Assembly (NCBI GenBank): GCA_028711215.1
Contig: JAQTSO010000015.1
Span: 1-39,658 of the forward strand
Reading direction: 5' to 3'
Source: Endomicrobiaceae bacterium
Lineage (GTDB): Bacteria > Elusimicrobiota > Endomicrobiia > Endomicrobiales > Endomicrobiaceae
DNA: 39,658 bases
Under the pieces are notes generated by a model that searched no databases, had not been told where the DNA came from, and saw only the letters and a program-made list of their open reading frames with translations. The position numbers and the translations under genes were made by a program. This document shows, in pieces, positions 1 through 8,055 of the stretch (position 1 is its first letter; every line of letters begins with the position of its first letter).

Positions 1-10
1 ATTGCATACA

Positions 11-39
11 TTGACTTACTCCTTTATAATCGGTATAAT
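11..39 (+). promoter_or_regulatory. Sigma-70-type promoter of the aminotransferase gene
   Basis: A TTGACT -35 box at 11-16 and a perfect TATAAT -10 box at 34-39 are separated by 17 bases, the ideal spacing. Transcription would start near 45-47, leaving a leader of about 60 bases before the ATG at 108. A second TATAAT at 25-30 lies too close to the -35 box to use it. Confidence 0.75.
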
Positions 40-107
40 CTATCAAAATTTTTTTTAGATGTCAAGAAGAGTTATTTAAATACATAATTTATGTGAGGAA
101 TACAAAC

Positions 108-1292
108 ATGTTTTTATCGAAAAGAGTTCAATCTATTAAGCCGTCCCCCACATTAGCCATTGATACAAAAGCAAAAGAACTGCAAGCCCAAGGAATTAAT
201 GTAATCAGTTTTGGAACAGGAGAACCGGATTTTGATACTCCGCAAAATATTAAAGATGTTGCAATAAATGCAATAAACAGCGGATTTACAAAATATTGTC
301 CTGTTGGAGGAACTGTTGATTTAAAAAATGCAATTATAAATAAATTTAAAAAAGATAACAATTTAGATTATGCCCAAAATGAAATAATAGTATCATGTGG
401 TGCAAAACACTCACTATATAATATATTTCAGGCAGTTTTTGATGATGAAGATGAAATTATCATCCCTGCTCCTTACTGGGTATCTTATCCGGATATGGCA
501 TTACTTGCCGGAGCCATTCCGATAATAGTATATACTGATGATAAAAATCATTTTAAGATAACCCCTAAAGCAATAGAAAGTGTTATAACATCAAAAACAA
601 AAGCCATAGTGATAAACTCTCCTTCAAATCCAACCGGAGTTACTTATACTTTTGAAGAACTTAAGGAAATCTCCAAAATTTGTATAAGACATAATTTACT
701 CATTATATCAGATGAAATTTATGAAAAGTTAATTTATGATAATTTTAAATTTTCATCAATTGCCGAGGTCAGCCCTGAAGTAAAGGCAAGAACATTGGTC
801 GTAAACGGCGTTTCAAAAGCATTTGCAATGACAGGTTGGAGAATTGGTTATACTGCAGGTCCTAAAGAAATAATATCAGCTATGACAAACATTCAAAGCC
901 AGTCAACATCAAATCCAACTTCTATAGCGTTAAAAGCAGCAACTGAAGCTTTAAACGGTCCGAAAGACTCTTTAGAAATTATGAGAGTTGAATTTGAAAA
1001 AAGAAGGAATTATATAGTTGAAAGATTAAATAAAATTACCGGCATAAGTTGCCTGACGCCTGAAGGCGCTTTTTATGTATTTCCTAATATTTCAAAACTT
1101 CTAGGCAAACAATATAACGAAAAAACAATAAATACCGACACTGAATTATCGACTTATTTATTAGAACAGGCAAAAATTGCCGTTGTGCCGGGCTCCGCAT
1201 TTGGGGCACCGGGCTATATAAGATTATCTTATGCAACTTCAATGGAAAAGATACAAAAAGGTATTGATTCACTGGAAAATTCACTTAAGTAA
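108..1292 (+). CDS. aspC: Class I/II PLP aminotransferase, aspartate aminotransferase type
   Basis: A 394-residue fold-type I aminotransferase, probably transferring the amino group between aspartate (or an aromatic/prephenate-type substrate) and 2-oxoglutarate in the cytoplasm. Visible class I-gamma features are the early GTGEPDFDTP segment, the NSPSNPTG motif (Asn about 174), the ISDEIY motif (Asp about 202, Tyr about 205), the PLP lysine in NGVSKAFAMTGWRIGY (Lys about 237) and the substrate-carboxylate Arg in YIRLSYAT near the C-terminus. The frame can be extended to a GTG at 93, but GAGGA at 95-99 sits 8 bases before the ATG at 108, which I take as the start. It has its own promoter and terminator, so it is a single-gene unit. 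Family assignment is firm; the exact substrate is not readable, since members of this subgroup include prephenate aminotransferases, which would fit the aro operon nearby. Confidence 0.9.
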   Translation: MFLSKRVQSIKPSPTLAIDTKAKELQAQGINVISFGTGEPDFDTPQNIKDVAINAINSGFTKYCPVGGTVDLKNAIINKFKKDNNLDYAQNEIIVSCGAKHSLYNIFQAVFDDEDEIIIPAPYWVSYPDMALLAGAIPIIVYTDDKNHFKITPKAIESVITSKTKAIVINSPSNPTGVTYTFEELKEISKICIRHNLLIISDEIYEKLIYDNFKFSSIAEVSPEVKARTLVVNGVSKAFAMTGWRIGYTAGPKEIISAMTNIQSQSTSNPTSIALKAATEALNGPKDSLEIMRVEFEKRRNYIVERLNKITGISCLTPEGAFYVFPNISKLLGKQYNEKTINTDTELSTYLLEQAKIAVVPGSAFGAPGYIRLSYATSMEKIQKGIDSLENSLK

Positions 1293-1326
1293 TACTACTT
1301 AATAATATTAATTTCTAAACAACTAA

Positions 1327-1359
1327 ACAACAAGTGTTTTTTACACTTGTTGTTTTTTT
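1327..1359 (+). terminator. Rho-independent terminator after aspC
   Basis: A perfect 11-bp inverted repeat (1327-1337 pairing with 1343-1353) with a five-T loop is followed by a run of T residues to 1359. It ends the aminotransferase transcript 35 bases after the stop codon. Confidence 0.9.
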
Positions 1360-1372
1360 ATAATTATCAAAA

Positions 1373-1381
1373 TGATATAAT
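1373..1381 (+). promoter_or_regulatory. Extended -10 promoter for the PspC-domain gene
   Basis: TGATATAAT fits the TGnTATAAT extended -10 consensus exactly. No good -35 box is present (only T-rich terminator sequence), as is usual for this class. A transcript would begin near 1388, just before the GGAGG at 1401-1405. Confidence 0.5.
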
Positions 1382-1409
1382 TTTCGTATATTTAAAATCT
1401 GGAGGAAAG

Positions 1410-1628
1410 ATGGAAAAAAGATTAGTTCGCATTCCTAAAGAAAAAATAGTTTTTGGAATTATTGCAGGAATTGCTGATTACTATAAGTTTGACAGAACAA
1501 TATTAAGATTGATTTTTACATTTTTGGTTTTAATAACCGGATTTTTTCCACTGGTTTTACTGTATATTATTGCATATTTCATTATACCGGTAGATAACAA
1601 TCCCGATTCCTCAAACTTCATAAAATAA
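1410..1628 (+). CDS. Small PspC-domain membrane protein
   Basis: A 72-residue PspC-family protein. The N-terminal part (LVRIPKEKIVFGIIAGIADYY, then a FDRTILRLIF segment) is the PspC signature: a short basic start, a glycine-containing amphipathic helix, and a strongly hydrophobic stretch (about residues 28-57) that spans the membrane, ending in YFIIPVD. PspC proteins sense or respond to envelope stress, though stand-alone small members such as this are mostly uncharacterised. The start is the ATG at 1410, 4 bases after a GGAGG site at 1401-1405; the open frame extends further upstream but runs into the terminator. The next gene begins 7 bases after its stop, so the two are probably cotranscribed. 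Confidence 0.85.
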   Translation: MEKRLVRIPKEKIVFGIIAGIADYYKFDRTILRLIFTFLVLITGFFPLVLLYIIAYFIIPVDNNPDSSNFIK

Positions 1629-1635
1629 CTGACTA

Positions 1636-2700
1636 ATGAATAAAAAACATATTGATATTGCCAGAAAGTTATTAAAACAATCAGACAATAAGGTGTTTGC
1701 TGTTATCAGTAACAGCATGTCACCTTTAATAGATAAAGGCGACAAAATTGTTTGTAACAATATTAATATAGTCAAAATAAAGAAATATTCATTACTGGCA
1801 TTTAATAATGATTTAAACAACAAAACAGTCCCGACCGTACACCGTGTAATTAAAATATTAAAAACAAAAAACAACATTATTATAAAAACAAAAGGGGATA
1901 TAAATCTTATTTGTGACAAAACAGATGTAACTCAAGATAACATCATAGGTATTGTTGTAGAAATTATTAAAGAAAAAAAAACAATATCACTTAACAAAAT
2001 TTCCGGTAAATTAATAAGTATTTCTTTATATTTACTTTCAACCGTAAAAAATTATTTTAAATTTGCATCATCAAAAACCAAACTCTTTTTTGAATTTCTT
2101 ATCATGCCGGAAAAACAGCTGAAATATGACAATAATCTAAAACTTATACATCAGTCAATTATTACAAAAACCAAAGATTGGACAAATGCAGTAAAATTAA
2201 ATATAGACCTGTTAAAACAGTTTATTAATAAAGAAACCAAAATCTGTGATATATCCTTTGAAGGCGGATACTGTGAAGAAAGTTTTAATTTCATAAGGCA
2301 GGGATTTGAAGTTGACTGCAATAAAATTTTACCCCTCGTTACCATTGACAAAAAATATAATTTCATTATTTGTTCAAAAGTTTTGAATTTGGCATCAACT
2401 AAAGCAAAAAGAAAAGAAATTTATGCTTTTATCAAACAAATTTTACAAAAGGACGGGCAAGCCCTGCTGTCATATATAAATCAAAAAAATAATTTCATAA
2501 CATATTTTAAAAGACAAATATTTTCATTGTCAAAATTATATAAGGGTCCGGAAAAAGATGATTTAACATATAACGGTTTTTTTGTTATGAAACATCTTAA
2601 TACAGAAACCATTATAGATGAACTAAACAATAACAACTTCTCAATAGAAAAGAAAGTTTTATCAGATAATGTTGTTTCTTTTTTGTTGAAAATAAATTAA
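1636..2700 (+). CDS. S26B signal-peptidase-like domain fused to a methyltransferase-like domain
   Basis: A 354-residue protein with two parts. Residues about 20-110 resemble the Ser-His signal peptidases (S26B, SipW/archaeal/ER type): SNSMSP with candidate nucleophile Ser27, LIDKGDKIV, a VHRV box with His69 in place of the bacterial general-base lysine, and KGDIN...D (Asp88, Asp94) before IIGIV. There is no N-terminal membrane anchor, which is unusual for a translocation-associated peptidase; only a short hydrophobic stretch (about 124-138) follows the domain. Residues about 200-285 look like a class I SAM-dependent methyltransferase: KICDISFEGGYCEESFNFI in the place of motif I, then YNFIICSKVLNL and FIKQILQKDGQALLSYI in the places of motifs II/post-II. 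Motif I lacks the usual GxGxG, so SAM binding is doubtful. The role is unknown. Its 3' end lies 7 bases from the convergent queH stop. Confidence 0.6.
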   Translation: MNKKHIDIARKLLKQSDNKVFAVISNSMSPLIDKGDKIVCNNINIVKIKKYSLLAFNNDLNNKTVPTVHRVIKILKTKNNIIIKTKGDINLICDKTDVTQDNIIGIVVEIIKEKKTISLNKISGKLISISLYLLSTVKNYFKFASSKTKLFFEFLIMPEKQLKYDNNLKLIHQSIITKTKDWTNAVKLNIDLLKQFINKETKICDISFEGGYCEESFNFIRQGFEVDCNKILPLVTIDKKYNFIICSKVLNLASTKAKRKEIYAFIKQILQKDGQALLSYINQKNNFITYFKRQIFSLSKLYKGPEKDDLTYNGFFVMKHLNTETIIDELNNNNFSIEKKVLSDNVVSFLLKIN

Positions 2701-2707
2701 GATCGAA

Positions 2708-3241
2708 CTACCTGATACTTACTTTGCATCCACAATATTTTTGGCTATACAATCCTAACTTTTTTACGGCATTAACTCCGGCATAAAAATCTTTTCTGGG
2801 GTCAATATATACAAAATTAATACCGTATTTTTGTGCCAGATCTTCTGCTATTTGTTTTATTATTTCGTGTTTTTGGTATGGGCTGGAAAGAAGTGTTGTT
2901 GAAAAATTGTTTATTGAAAGTTCTTTTGCTGTTTGAGCTGTTTTTTCTAATCTGATTTTATAACAATAATAGCATCTGCCTTTCTCACAATTTACGGCTT
3001 TTTGTAACCATAACTCATCATAATCCGATTCATTGCCAATCCAATCTGCCTTAATTTCTTTTATATCAATATTTAAAAGTTTTGCATAATCCTGCCAAGA
3101 TTGTTTTCTTGACAGGTATTCATTTTCAGGATAAATATTGGGATTAAACCATAAAGTTGTAATTTTATAATTATCTGACAATAAAGCAATTGCCGAAGCA
3201 GAGCACGGAGCACAACATGTATGCAGTAATATATTATCCAT
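2708..3241 (-). CDS. queH: Epoxyqueuosine reductase QueH
   Basis: A 177-residue QueH (formerly DUF208) protein, which reduces epoxyqueuosine to queuosine in tRNA, the last step of queuosine synthesis, without the cobalamin used by QueG. Diagnostic cysteines are the N-terminal HTCCAPCS (Cys9, Cys10, Cys13), the central NCEKGRCYYCYKIRL and the C-terminal YCGC. These form the metal and iron-sulfur sites in the family. It is the last gene of the minus-strand aroF-queH operon, starting 21 bases after the ruvB stop. No terminator is visible downstream, where it meets the convergent gene. Confidence 0.92.
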   Translation of the reverse strand: MDNILLHTCCAPCSASAIALLSDNYKITTLWFNPNIYPENEYLSRKQSWQDYAKLLNIDIKEIKADWIGNESDYDELWLQKAVNCEKGRCYYCYKIRLEKTAQTAKELSINNFSTTLLSSPYQKHEIIKQIAEDLAQKYGINFVYIDPRKDFYAGVNAVKKLGLYSQKYCGCKVSIR

Positions 3242-3262
3242 TTTATACCATTAGACTTACAA

Positions 3263-4291
3263 TTAGAGAAATTCTTTTTGTTTATTTGCCGGCATTTTTA
3301 AATCAAGATGTTTATATGCTAATTCCGTAGCAGTTCTGCCACGCGGAGTTCTTGCTATAAATCCTGACTGTATCAAAAACGGTTCATATACATCCGATAT
3401 CGTATCTGCATCCTCAGATATTGAAACAGCTATAGTATCTACACCAACGGGACCGCCGTCAAATTTTTCTATCATTGTTGAAAGAAGAAGCCTGTCCATT
3501 TTATCAAGACCTGCCTCGTCAACTCCCAGCGAATCCAGTGACTCTCGTGCTACTTGTTTATTTATTTTCCCGCAGGTTCTTATTTCTGCGAAATCCCTGA
3601 CTCTTCTTAACAATCTGTTTACGATTCTCGGGGTGCCTCTTGAGCGTCTTGCTATTTCAAAAGCACCGTCTTCATCTATTTCAATTTTCATAATTAAACT
3701 TGATCTTTTAACTATTTTAATAAGTTCTTCTTCATTATAAAAATTTAAATGTTCAATTATTCCGAATCTGTCTCTTAAAGGGCTTGACAACATTCCTGCT
3801 CTTGTAGTTGCTCCCACCAATGTAAATCTTGGAACAGGAAGTTTAATTGTTTTTGCAGAAGGCCCCTGCCCAATAATAATATCAAGTTCAAAATCTTCCA
3901 TGACAGGATAAAGTGATTCTTCAACTAAGTGGTTCATTCTGTGAATTTCATCAATAAAAAAAACATCGCCTTCTGAAAGATTTGTCAGTATAGCCGCTAA
4001 ATCACCGACTCTTTCTAAAACCGGACCTGATGTCGTTCTTAAGTTCCCGCCCATTTCTTTGGCAATAATATGTGCAAGCGTTGTTTTGCCAAGACCGGGC
4101 GGAGCATAAAACAAGCAATGATCTAATGCTTCCTGCCTTTTTTTAGAAGCTTCTATGAAAACTTTTAAATTATCTTTAATTTTCTCTTGACCGATAAAAT
4201 CATCTAAACATTGAGGTCTTAAAGTATTCTCTATTTTATCTTCATTGGGAACTTCTTCTGACTCAATAATTCTATCTTTTTCTTCTGTCAT
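3263..4291 (-). CDS. ruvB: Holliday junction branch migration ATPase RuvB
   Basis: A 342-residue AAA+ motor that forms hexamers on DNA and, with RuvA, drives branch migration of Holliday junctions. Visible features are [16 protein letters not shown] near residue 25, Walker [10 protein letters not shown], Walker [10 protein letters not shown], the VGATTRAG sensor 1 region, the [13 protein letters not shown] sensor 2 region, and the C-terminal winged-helix [13 protein letters not shown]. Length matches the family (about 335-350). It starts 8 bases after the ruvA stop, the usual ruvAB order. No ruvC is present in the window. Confidence 0.98.
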   Translation of the reverse strand: MTEEKDRIIESEEVPNEDKIENTLRPQCLDDFIGQEKIKDNLKVFIEASKKRQEALDHCLFYAPPGLGKTTLAHIIAKEMGGNLRTTSGPVLERVGDLAAILTNLSEGDVFFIDEIHRMNHLVEESLYPVMEDFELDIIIGQGPSAKTIKLPVPRFTLVGATTRAGMLSSPLRDRFGIIEHLNFYNEEELIKIVKRSSLIMKIEIDEDGAFEIARRSRGTPRIVNRLLRRVRDFAEIRTCGKINKQVARESLDSLGVDEAGLDKMDRLLLSTMIEKFDGGPVGVDTIAVSISEDADTISDVYEPFLIQSGFIARTPRGRTATELAYKHLDLKMPANKQKEFL

Positions 4292-4299
4292 TTAGTCCT

Positions 4300-4905
4300 C
4301 TATAAATATTTTAAAGCTTCCTTTATAATGCTTTCTACTGAAAGTTTATCATTATCTTTTGTAATTTTAGAAACTGTTTCTCTTGCCTGGAATTCTTTAT
4401 AGCCCAGAGCAACAAGTCCGGCTATTGCTTCTGAAACATTTGCATTTCCCGAAACTGCTGACCATTTTTGACTATCAATAACAACAATACCGGATATCTT
4501 ATCTTTTAATGCGGCGATCAATTTTTCTGCCGTTTTTTTTGTAAAACCAAAAATACTTGATAACATTGAAACATCTCTTGTAACAACTGCATTTTTAAAA
4601 TCTGCAAACGATTTAGATATTTTTTCCATATATTCCATAGTTTTTTTTGCACCGGTCCCGGGCACTTCATCTTTTATCAACAAAAACATTTCTCTTTCTT
4701 CTTTTGATAAAAAACCGTAATGAGAAACAACTCCGCCGTACATACCGGTTGATTCAACAATATACAACCTTACTTCCTGCCCTAAATTCGGCAACTTATT
4801 GCTTGTTGAAACTGTTATAGCAACATCATAACCGACACCGTTAACTTCTATAACGGCATTGGTTAAGGTATTTGAAGATAATATTCCTCTGAAATAATCT
4901 ATCAT
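4300..4905 (-). CDS. ruvA: Holliday junction DNA-binding protein RuvA, with atypical HhH motifs
   Basis: A 201-residue RuvA, the tetrameric junction-binding partner of RuvB. The N-terminal OB domain (IDYFRGILSS...NGVGYDV, then LYIVESTGMYGGVVSHYGFLSKEEREMF) and C-terminal domain III (EAIAGLVALGYKEFQARETVSKI) are clear. The two helix-hairpin-helix motifs of domain II are divergent: GVGPKTA of the family is GTGAKKT here, and the second, normally PGIGKKTAERL, reads FGFTKKTAEKL, losing the hairpin glycine. Its ATG overlaps the rpsA stop (TAATG), indicating translational coupling. Identity is secure because of ruvB directly downstream; the weakened DNA-contact motifs are the odd feature. Confidence 0.93.
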   Translation of the reverse strand: MIDYFRGILSSNTLTNAVIEVNGVGYDVAITVSTSNKLPNLGQEVRLYIVESTGMYGGVVSHYGFLSKEEREMFLLIKDEVPGTGAKKTMEYMEKISKSFADFKNAVVTRDVSMLSSIFGFTKKTAEKLIAALKDKISGIVVIDSQKWSAVSGNANVSEAIAGLVALGYKEFQARETVSKITKDNDKLSVESIIKEALKYL

Positions 4906-6572
4906 TATTCCTCTACCTGTAATATATCGCCAAGCGTAGGTCTTTCATCATTTGATGAGAACTGCTTAATTAATTCTTTTTCCATAGATTTTTCAAATTT
5001 CTTAATAGATATTTCCAATTTCCTTTCTTTTGCATCCGCTTTAATTATAGTTGCTTCTACTTCTTCTCCTTCCTTTGGAAGTTCCTGTGCATTATTTTCC
5101 ATAGAGAGTTCTGTTTTTTTAAGAAGTGCTTCTATTCCTTCTTCAATTTCAACAAAAGCTCCAAATTCCAACACTCTTTTTACTTTACCTTTAACAACCA
5201 TTCCATGCTTATATTGTTTATACGGATCCTGACTCAAGTGTTTTAATGAAAGAGCAATTTCTTCATTTTGTGTATTGACCGATAAAATCATGACTTCTAT
5301 TTCATCACCTTTTTTAACAATTTTTTCCGGATGTTTTATTCCCTTACCCCAAGAAAAATTACTTATATGAATTAATCCCTCAACTCCCTGAGGCAATTTT
5401 ACAAATGCTCCAAAAGGGGTTGTGCTTTTTACAATCCCTTTTACTTTTGTCCCAGGAACATAATTTCTGGATGCTTCTTCCCATGGATTTGCATGCATTT
5501 TTTTTACAGACAATGAAATCTTTTTGGTTTCTTTGTCACATCCTATAACTTTCACTTCCAATTCATTACCAACTGCAACTTCTTTTTTAAATAAATGTTC
5601 ACTGTCATTCCAAGAATATTCGGAAGAATGAAGCAATCCTTCAACTCCCGGTTCCAATTCAATAAATGCACCATAAGCCGTAACTGACATTACATTACCT
5701 TTTATGATTATGCCTTCTAAATATTTTTCACTTGCACTATCCCATGGATTTACAGAAAGTTGCTTCATACTCAAAGAAATTTTTTCATTTTTCTTATCAA
5801 CTTTTATTATCTGAACTCTTACAATTTGTCCAACCTTTAACAAATCTTCAACTTTTTTAACTTTATACCAAGCAAGTTCACCGATATGTAAAAGCCCGTC
5901 TATACCGCCCAAATCTATAAAAGCACCAAAACTTGTAATTCTCGTAACTGCACCATCTATAATCTGCCCTTCCGCAAGCAAGTCTAATGTTGCTTGTTTT
6001 TTTACCATTTTTTCATCTTCAAGAATTTTTCTTCTTGATACTGTTATTTTTTTGTCTTCTCTGTTAAATTCGGTTATTGCAAATTCATAAGTTTTACCTA
6101 CAAATTTTTCAGTATCTTTAATAAATTTTATATCAAGCTGAGAAATATGTAAAAAAGCACTCGTTCCTATATTAACAATAAAACCGCCTTTTACTGTTTT
6201 TTGTATGGTTCCTGTTATATTTTTTTTATTTTTAAAAATTTCTTCAACCTTATCCCAAGCGGATTTTTCCATAACTTCTCTATACGATAGTTCTATTTTA
6301 GGGCTTGTTCTTTTTACAAAAACTTTAACTTCGGCACCTACTTGTAATTCTTTCGGAATCCCAATTTCGGCAAATTCGGATTTTAATATTATTCCGTCTG
6401 ACTTCATACCTAAATCAACCAAAAAACCATCTGAATTTTCAGAAACAATTTTTACTGAAATTATTTCACCACGATTTATTTTAACATCAGGTCCCAATAA
6501 ATCTGCCATACTGACATTTTCTACTTCTTCAAATACTGTTAAATTATCTAAATTATTGTTTTCTTTATTCAC
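4905..6572 (-). CDS. rpsA: 30S ribosomal protein S1, six S1 domains
   Basis: A 555-residue ribosomal protein S1, which binds mRNA at the small subunit and helps initiate translation of structured or weak-SD messages. Six OB-fold S1 repeats can be counted at roughly residues 32-100, 115-185, 200-273, 290-360, 377-447 and 463-530; the later ones carry the standard FGAF(I/V) ... GLLHxSE core. This full-length six-domain form is typical of Gram-negative bacteria. The start is a GTG at 6572 within GTGA overlapping the ispH stop, with AGGAG about 10 bases upstream. The sixth repeat has LLKKTEL instead of LLHISEL, a normal divergence for the last domain. Confidence 0.96.
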   Translation of the reverse strand: MNKENNNLDNLTVFEEVENVSMADLLGPDVKINRGEIISVKIVSENSDGFLVDLGMKSDGIILKSEFAEIGIPKELQVGAEVKVFVKRTSPKIELSYREVMEKSAWDKVEEIFKNKKNITGTIQKTVKGGFIVNIGTSAFLHISQLDIKFIKDTEKFVGKTYEFAITEFNREDKKITVSRRKILEDEKMVKKQATLDLLAEGQIIDGAVTRITSFGAFIDLGGIDGLLHIGELAWYKVKKVEDLLKVGQIVRVQIIKVDKKNEKISLSMKQLSVNPWDSASEKYLEGIIIKGNVMSVTAYGAFIELEPGVEGLLHSSEYSWNDSEHLFKKEVAVGNELEVKVIGCDKETKKISLSVKKMHANPWEEASRNYVPGTKVKGIVKSTTPFGAFVKLPQGVEGLIHISNFSWGKGIKHPEKIVKKGDEIEVMILSVNTQNEEIALSLKHLSQDPYKQYKHGMVVKGKVKRVLEFGAFVEIEEGIEALLKKTELSMENNAQELPKEGEEVEATIIKADAKERKLEISIKKFEKSMEKELIKQFSSNDERPTLGDILQVEE

Positions 6573-7444
6573 TTCTTTTTCTCCTGTTTAGTATCTTTTC
6601 GACCCAATTTTAAAATTTCTTGTATTCTCCTTTTTATATTTTCTATTATCCAGTTAGGTGTCGATGCACCTGCCGTAATTCCAACTATACTTTTACTATT
6701 AAACCAAGATTTTTTTATTTCTTCAACATTTTCTATATGATAAGTTTTTATAATTTTTGAACATATTTGAAAAAGTCTTCTTGTATTTCCCGAGTTTTTA
6801 CCACCTATAACTATCATAATCTCTACTTCTTTTGCAAGTGCTTCTGCAGAACTTTGTCTGTCAAAAGTTGCCCTGCATATAGTGTTGTAAATTTTGACTT
6901 TTGATATTTTAGAAATATACTCTACTATATTGTTAAAATGTTTTGGACTTTGCGTGGTTTGACTGACAATGTGAATTATATCAGTTTTTCTAATCTTTTT
7001 AATATCTTTTTTGTCTTCCACAACAACACATTTACCTTTGCCGTATGAAACTAATGCTATTACCTCCGGATGTGTTTTTTCACCAACAATGACAATTTGT
7101 TCACTTTTACAACTCAATTTTTTTACAATATCCTGTGCTCTTTTAACAAAAGGGCATGTCGCATCCATTATACCTATATTTTTTTTCTTGGATAATTTTT
7201 CGTGAATTTCTTGTTCTATCCCATGTGTTCTTAAAACTAAAACACCATTTTTTATTTTTGAATAATCCTCTATTACTTTTATCCCTTCTTCTTCCAATCT
7301 TTTAACTTCTTGCGGATTGTGAATTAGGGGACCGAAAGTATAGACCTTTTTATTTTTACTGGCAACTTTTTCGGCAAGTTCTATTGCTCTTTTTACGCCG
7401 AAACAAAATCCGGAACTTTTAGCGATTTTAATTTTTTTTAACAT
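6569..7444 (-). CDS. ispH: 4-hydroxy-3-methylbut-2-enyl diphosphate reductase IspH
   Basis: A 291-residue IspH (LytB), the final enzyme of the MEP pathway, converting HMBPP to IPP and DMAPP with an iron-sulfur cluster. The three cluster cysteines are visible: Cys14 in SGFCFGVKRA, Cys97 in DATCPFVKR and Cys190 in NTICRATFDRQ. Substrate and proton-relay motifs are also present: LRTHGI, EKTHPEV (His125, Glu127), SQTTQ and GGKNSGNTRRL. It lies between plsC (20-base gap) and rpsA (4-base overlap); ispH upstream of or fused to rpsA is a recurring bacterial arrangement. Confidence 0.97.
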   Translation of the reverse strand: MLKKIKIAKSSGFCFGVKRAIELAEKVASKNKKVYTFGPLIHNPQEVKRLEEEGIKVIEDYSKIKNGVLVLRTHGIEQEIHEKLSKKKNIGIMDATCPFVKRAQDIVKKLSCKSEQIVIVGEKTHPEVIALVSYGKGKCVVVEDKKDIKKIRKTDIIHIVSQTTQSPKHFNNIVEYISKISKVKIYNTICRATFDRQSSAEALAKEVEIMIVIGGKNSGNTRRLFQICSKIIKTYHIENVEEIKKSWFNSKSIVGITAGASTPNWIIENIKRRIQEILKLGRKDTKQEKKK

Positions 7445-7464
7445 AATTTATTTTAACCTGCTTG

Positions 7465-8055
7465 CTATAGTTTTTGTATTTCATTCAAAACTTTTTGGGA
7501 TAGCAATATATAGTCATCTTTTGCGTATTCTTTTGGCGGATAGATTGGTTTGCCATATTTTATTGTTATCTTTTTAAATTTCTTAATATTATTCGTATTT
7601 GTAATTTTTACAGGAACTATGGGAACTTGTGCTGTACATGAAACCATCCCAACACCGGCTCTCGCTTTTCCTATATTGCCATTTTTTGATCTTGTCCCTT
7701 CCGGAAACATTAATAATGCTTTTTTATTTTCCAATAAAGAAAAGGTATTTCTAAATGCAGACATATCCTGTATGCCTCTTTTAACCGGAAAAGCATTTGT
7801 TCTTTTGATTAAAAAACCTAATATAGGAATACCAAATAATTCCTGTTTTGCCATAAAATGTAAATCTTGATTCATAAAACAACCGGTCAATGGCGGGTCA
7901 AAAAAACTTATATGATTTGGAGAAATTATAACGCCTGTATTTTTGGGAATATTCTCATTACCTTCGGATTTACATCTGAATATAAATAGAAATATCATCT
8001 TAAATAAAAATCTGCCGGCATAATATAAGAAATTGCTTTTCTCTGTTACTTGCAT
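7465..8055 (-). CDS. plsC: 1-acyl-sn-glycerol-3-phosphate acyltransferase (PlsC family)
   Basis: A 196-residue LPLAT-family acyltransferase that adds the second fatty acid to lysophosphatidic acid at the membrane. It has the catalytic NHxxxxD motif (NHISFFD, His48 and Asp53), the FPEGTRS glycerol-phosphate motif (about 117-123), and the VPIVPVKI block III/IV region. A hydrophobic segment at about 9-27 would sit in or on the membrane. The start overlaps the aroA end by 10 bases. In many bacteria cmk lies between aroA and plsC or directly before rpsA; here it is absent from the operon. Confidence 0.9.
   Translation of the reverse strand: MQVTEKSNFLYYAGRFLFKMIFLFIFRCKSEGNENIPKNTGVIISPNHISFFDPPLTGCFMNQDLHFMAKQELFGIPILGFLIKRTNAFPVKRGIQDMSAFRNTFSLLENKKALLMFPEGTRSKNGNIGKARAGVGMVSCTAQVPIVPVKITNTNNIKKFKKITIKYGKPIYPPKEYAKDDYILLSQKVLNEIQKL

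Noticed and set aside
93-107. An earlier GTG start for the aminotransferase.
   Set aside because: The GTG at 93 overlaps the GAGGA Shine-Dalgarno that serves the ATG at 108; the MFLSKRVQSI start also matches the usual family N-terminus.
1347-1409. A longer PspC-domain protein starting at 1347.
   Set aside because: That start lies inside the terminator stem; GGAGG at 1401 points to the ATG at 1410.
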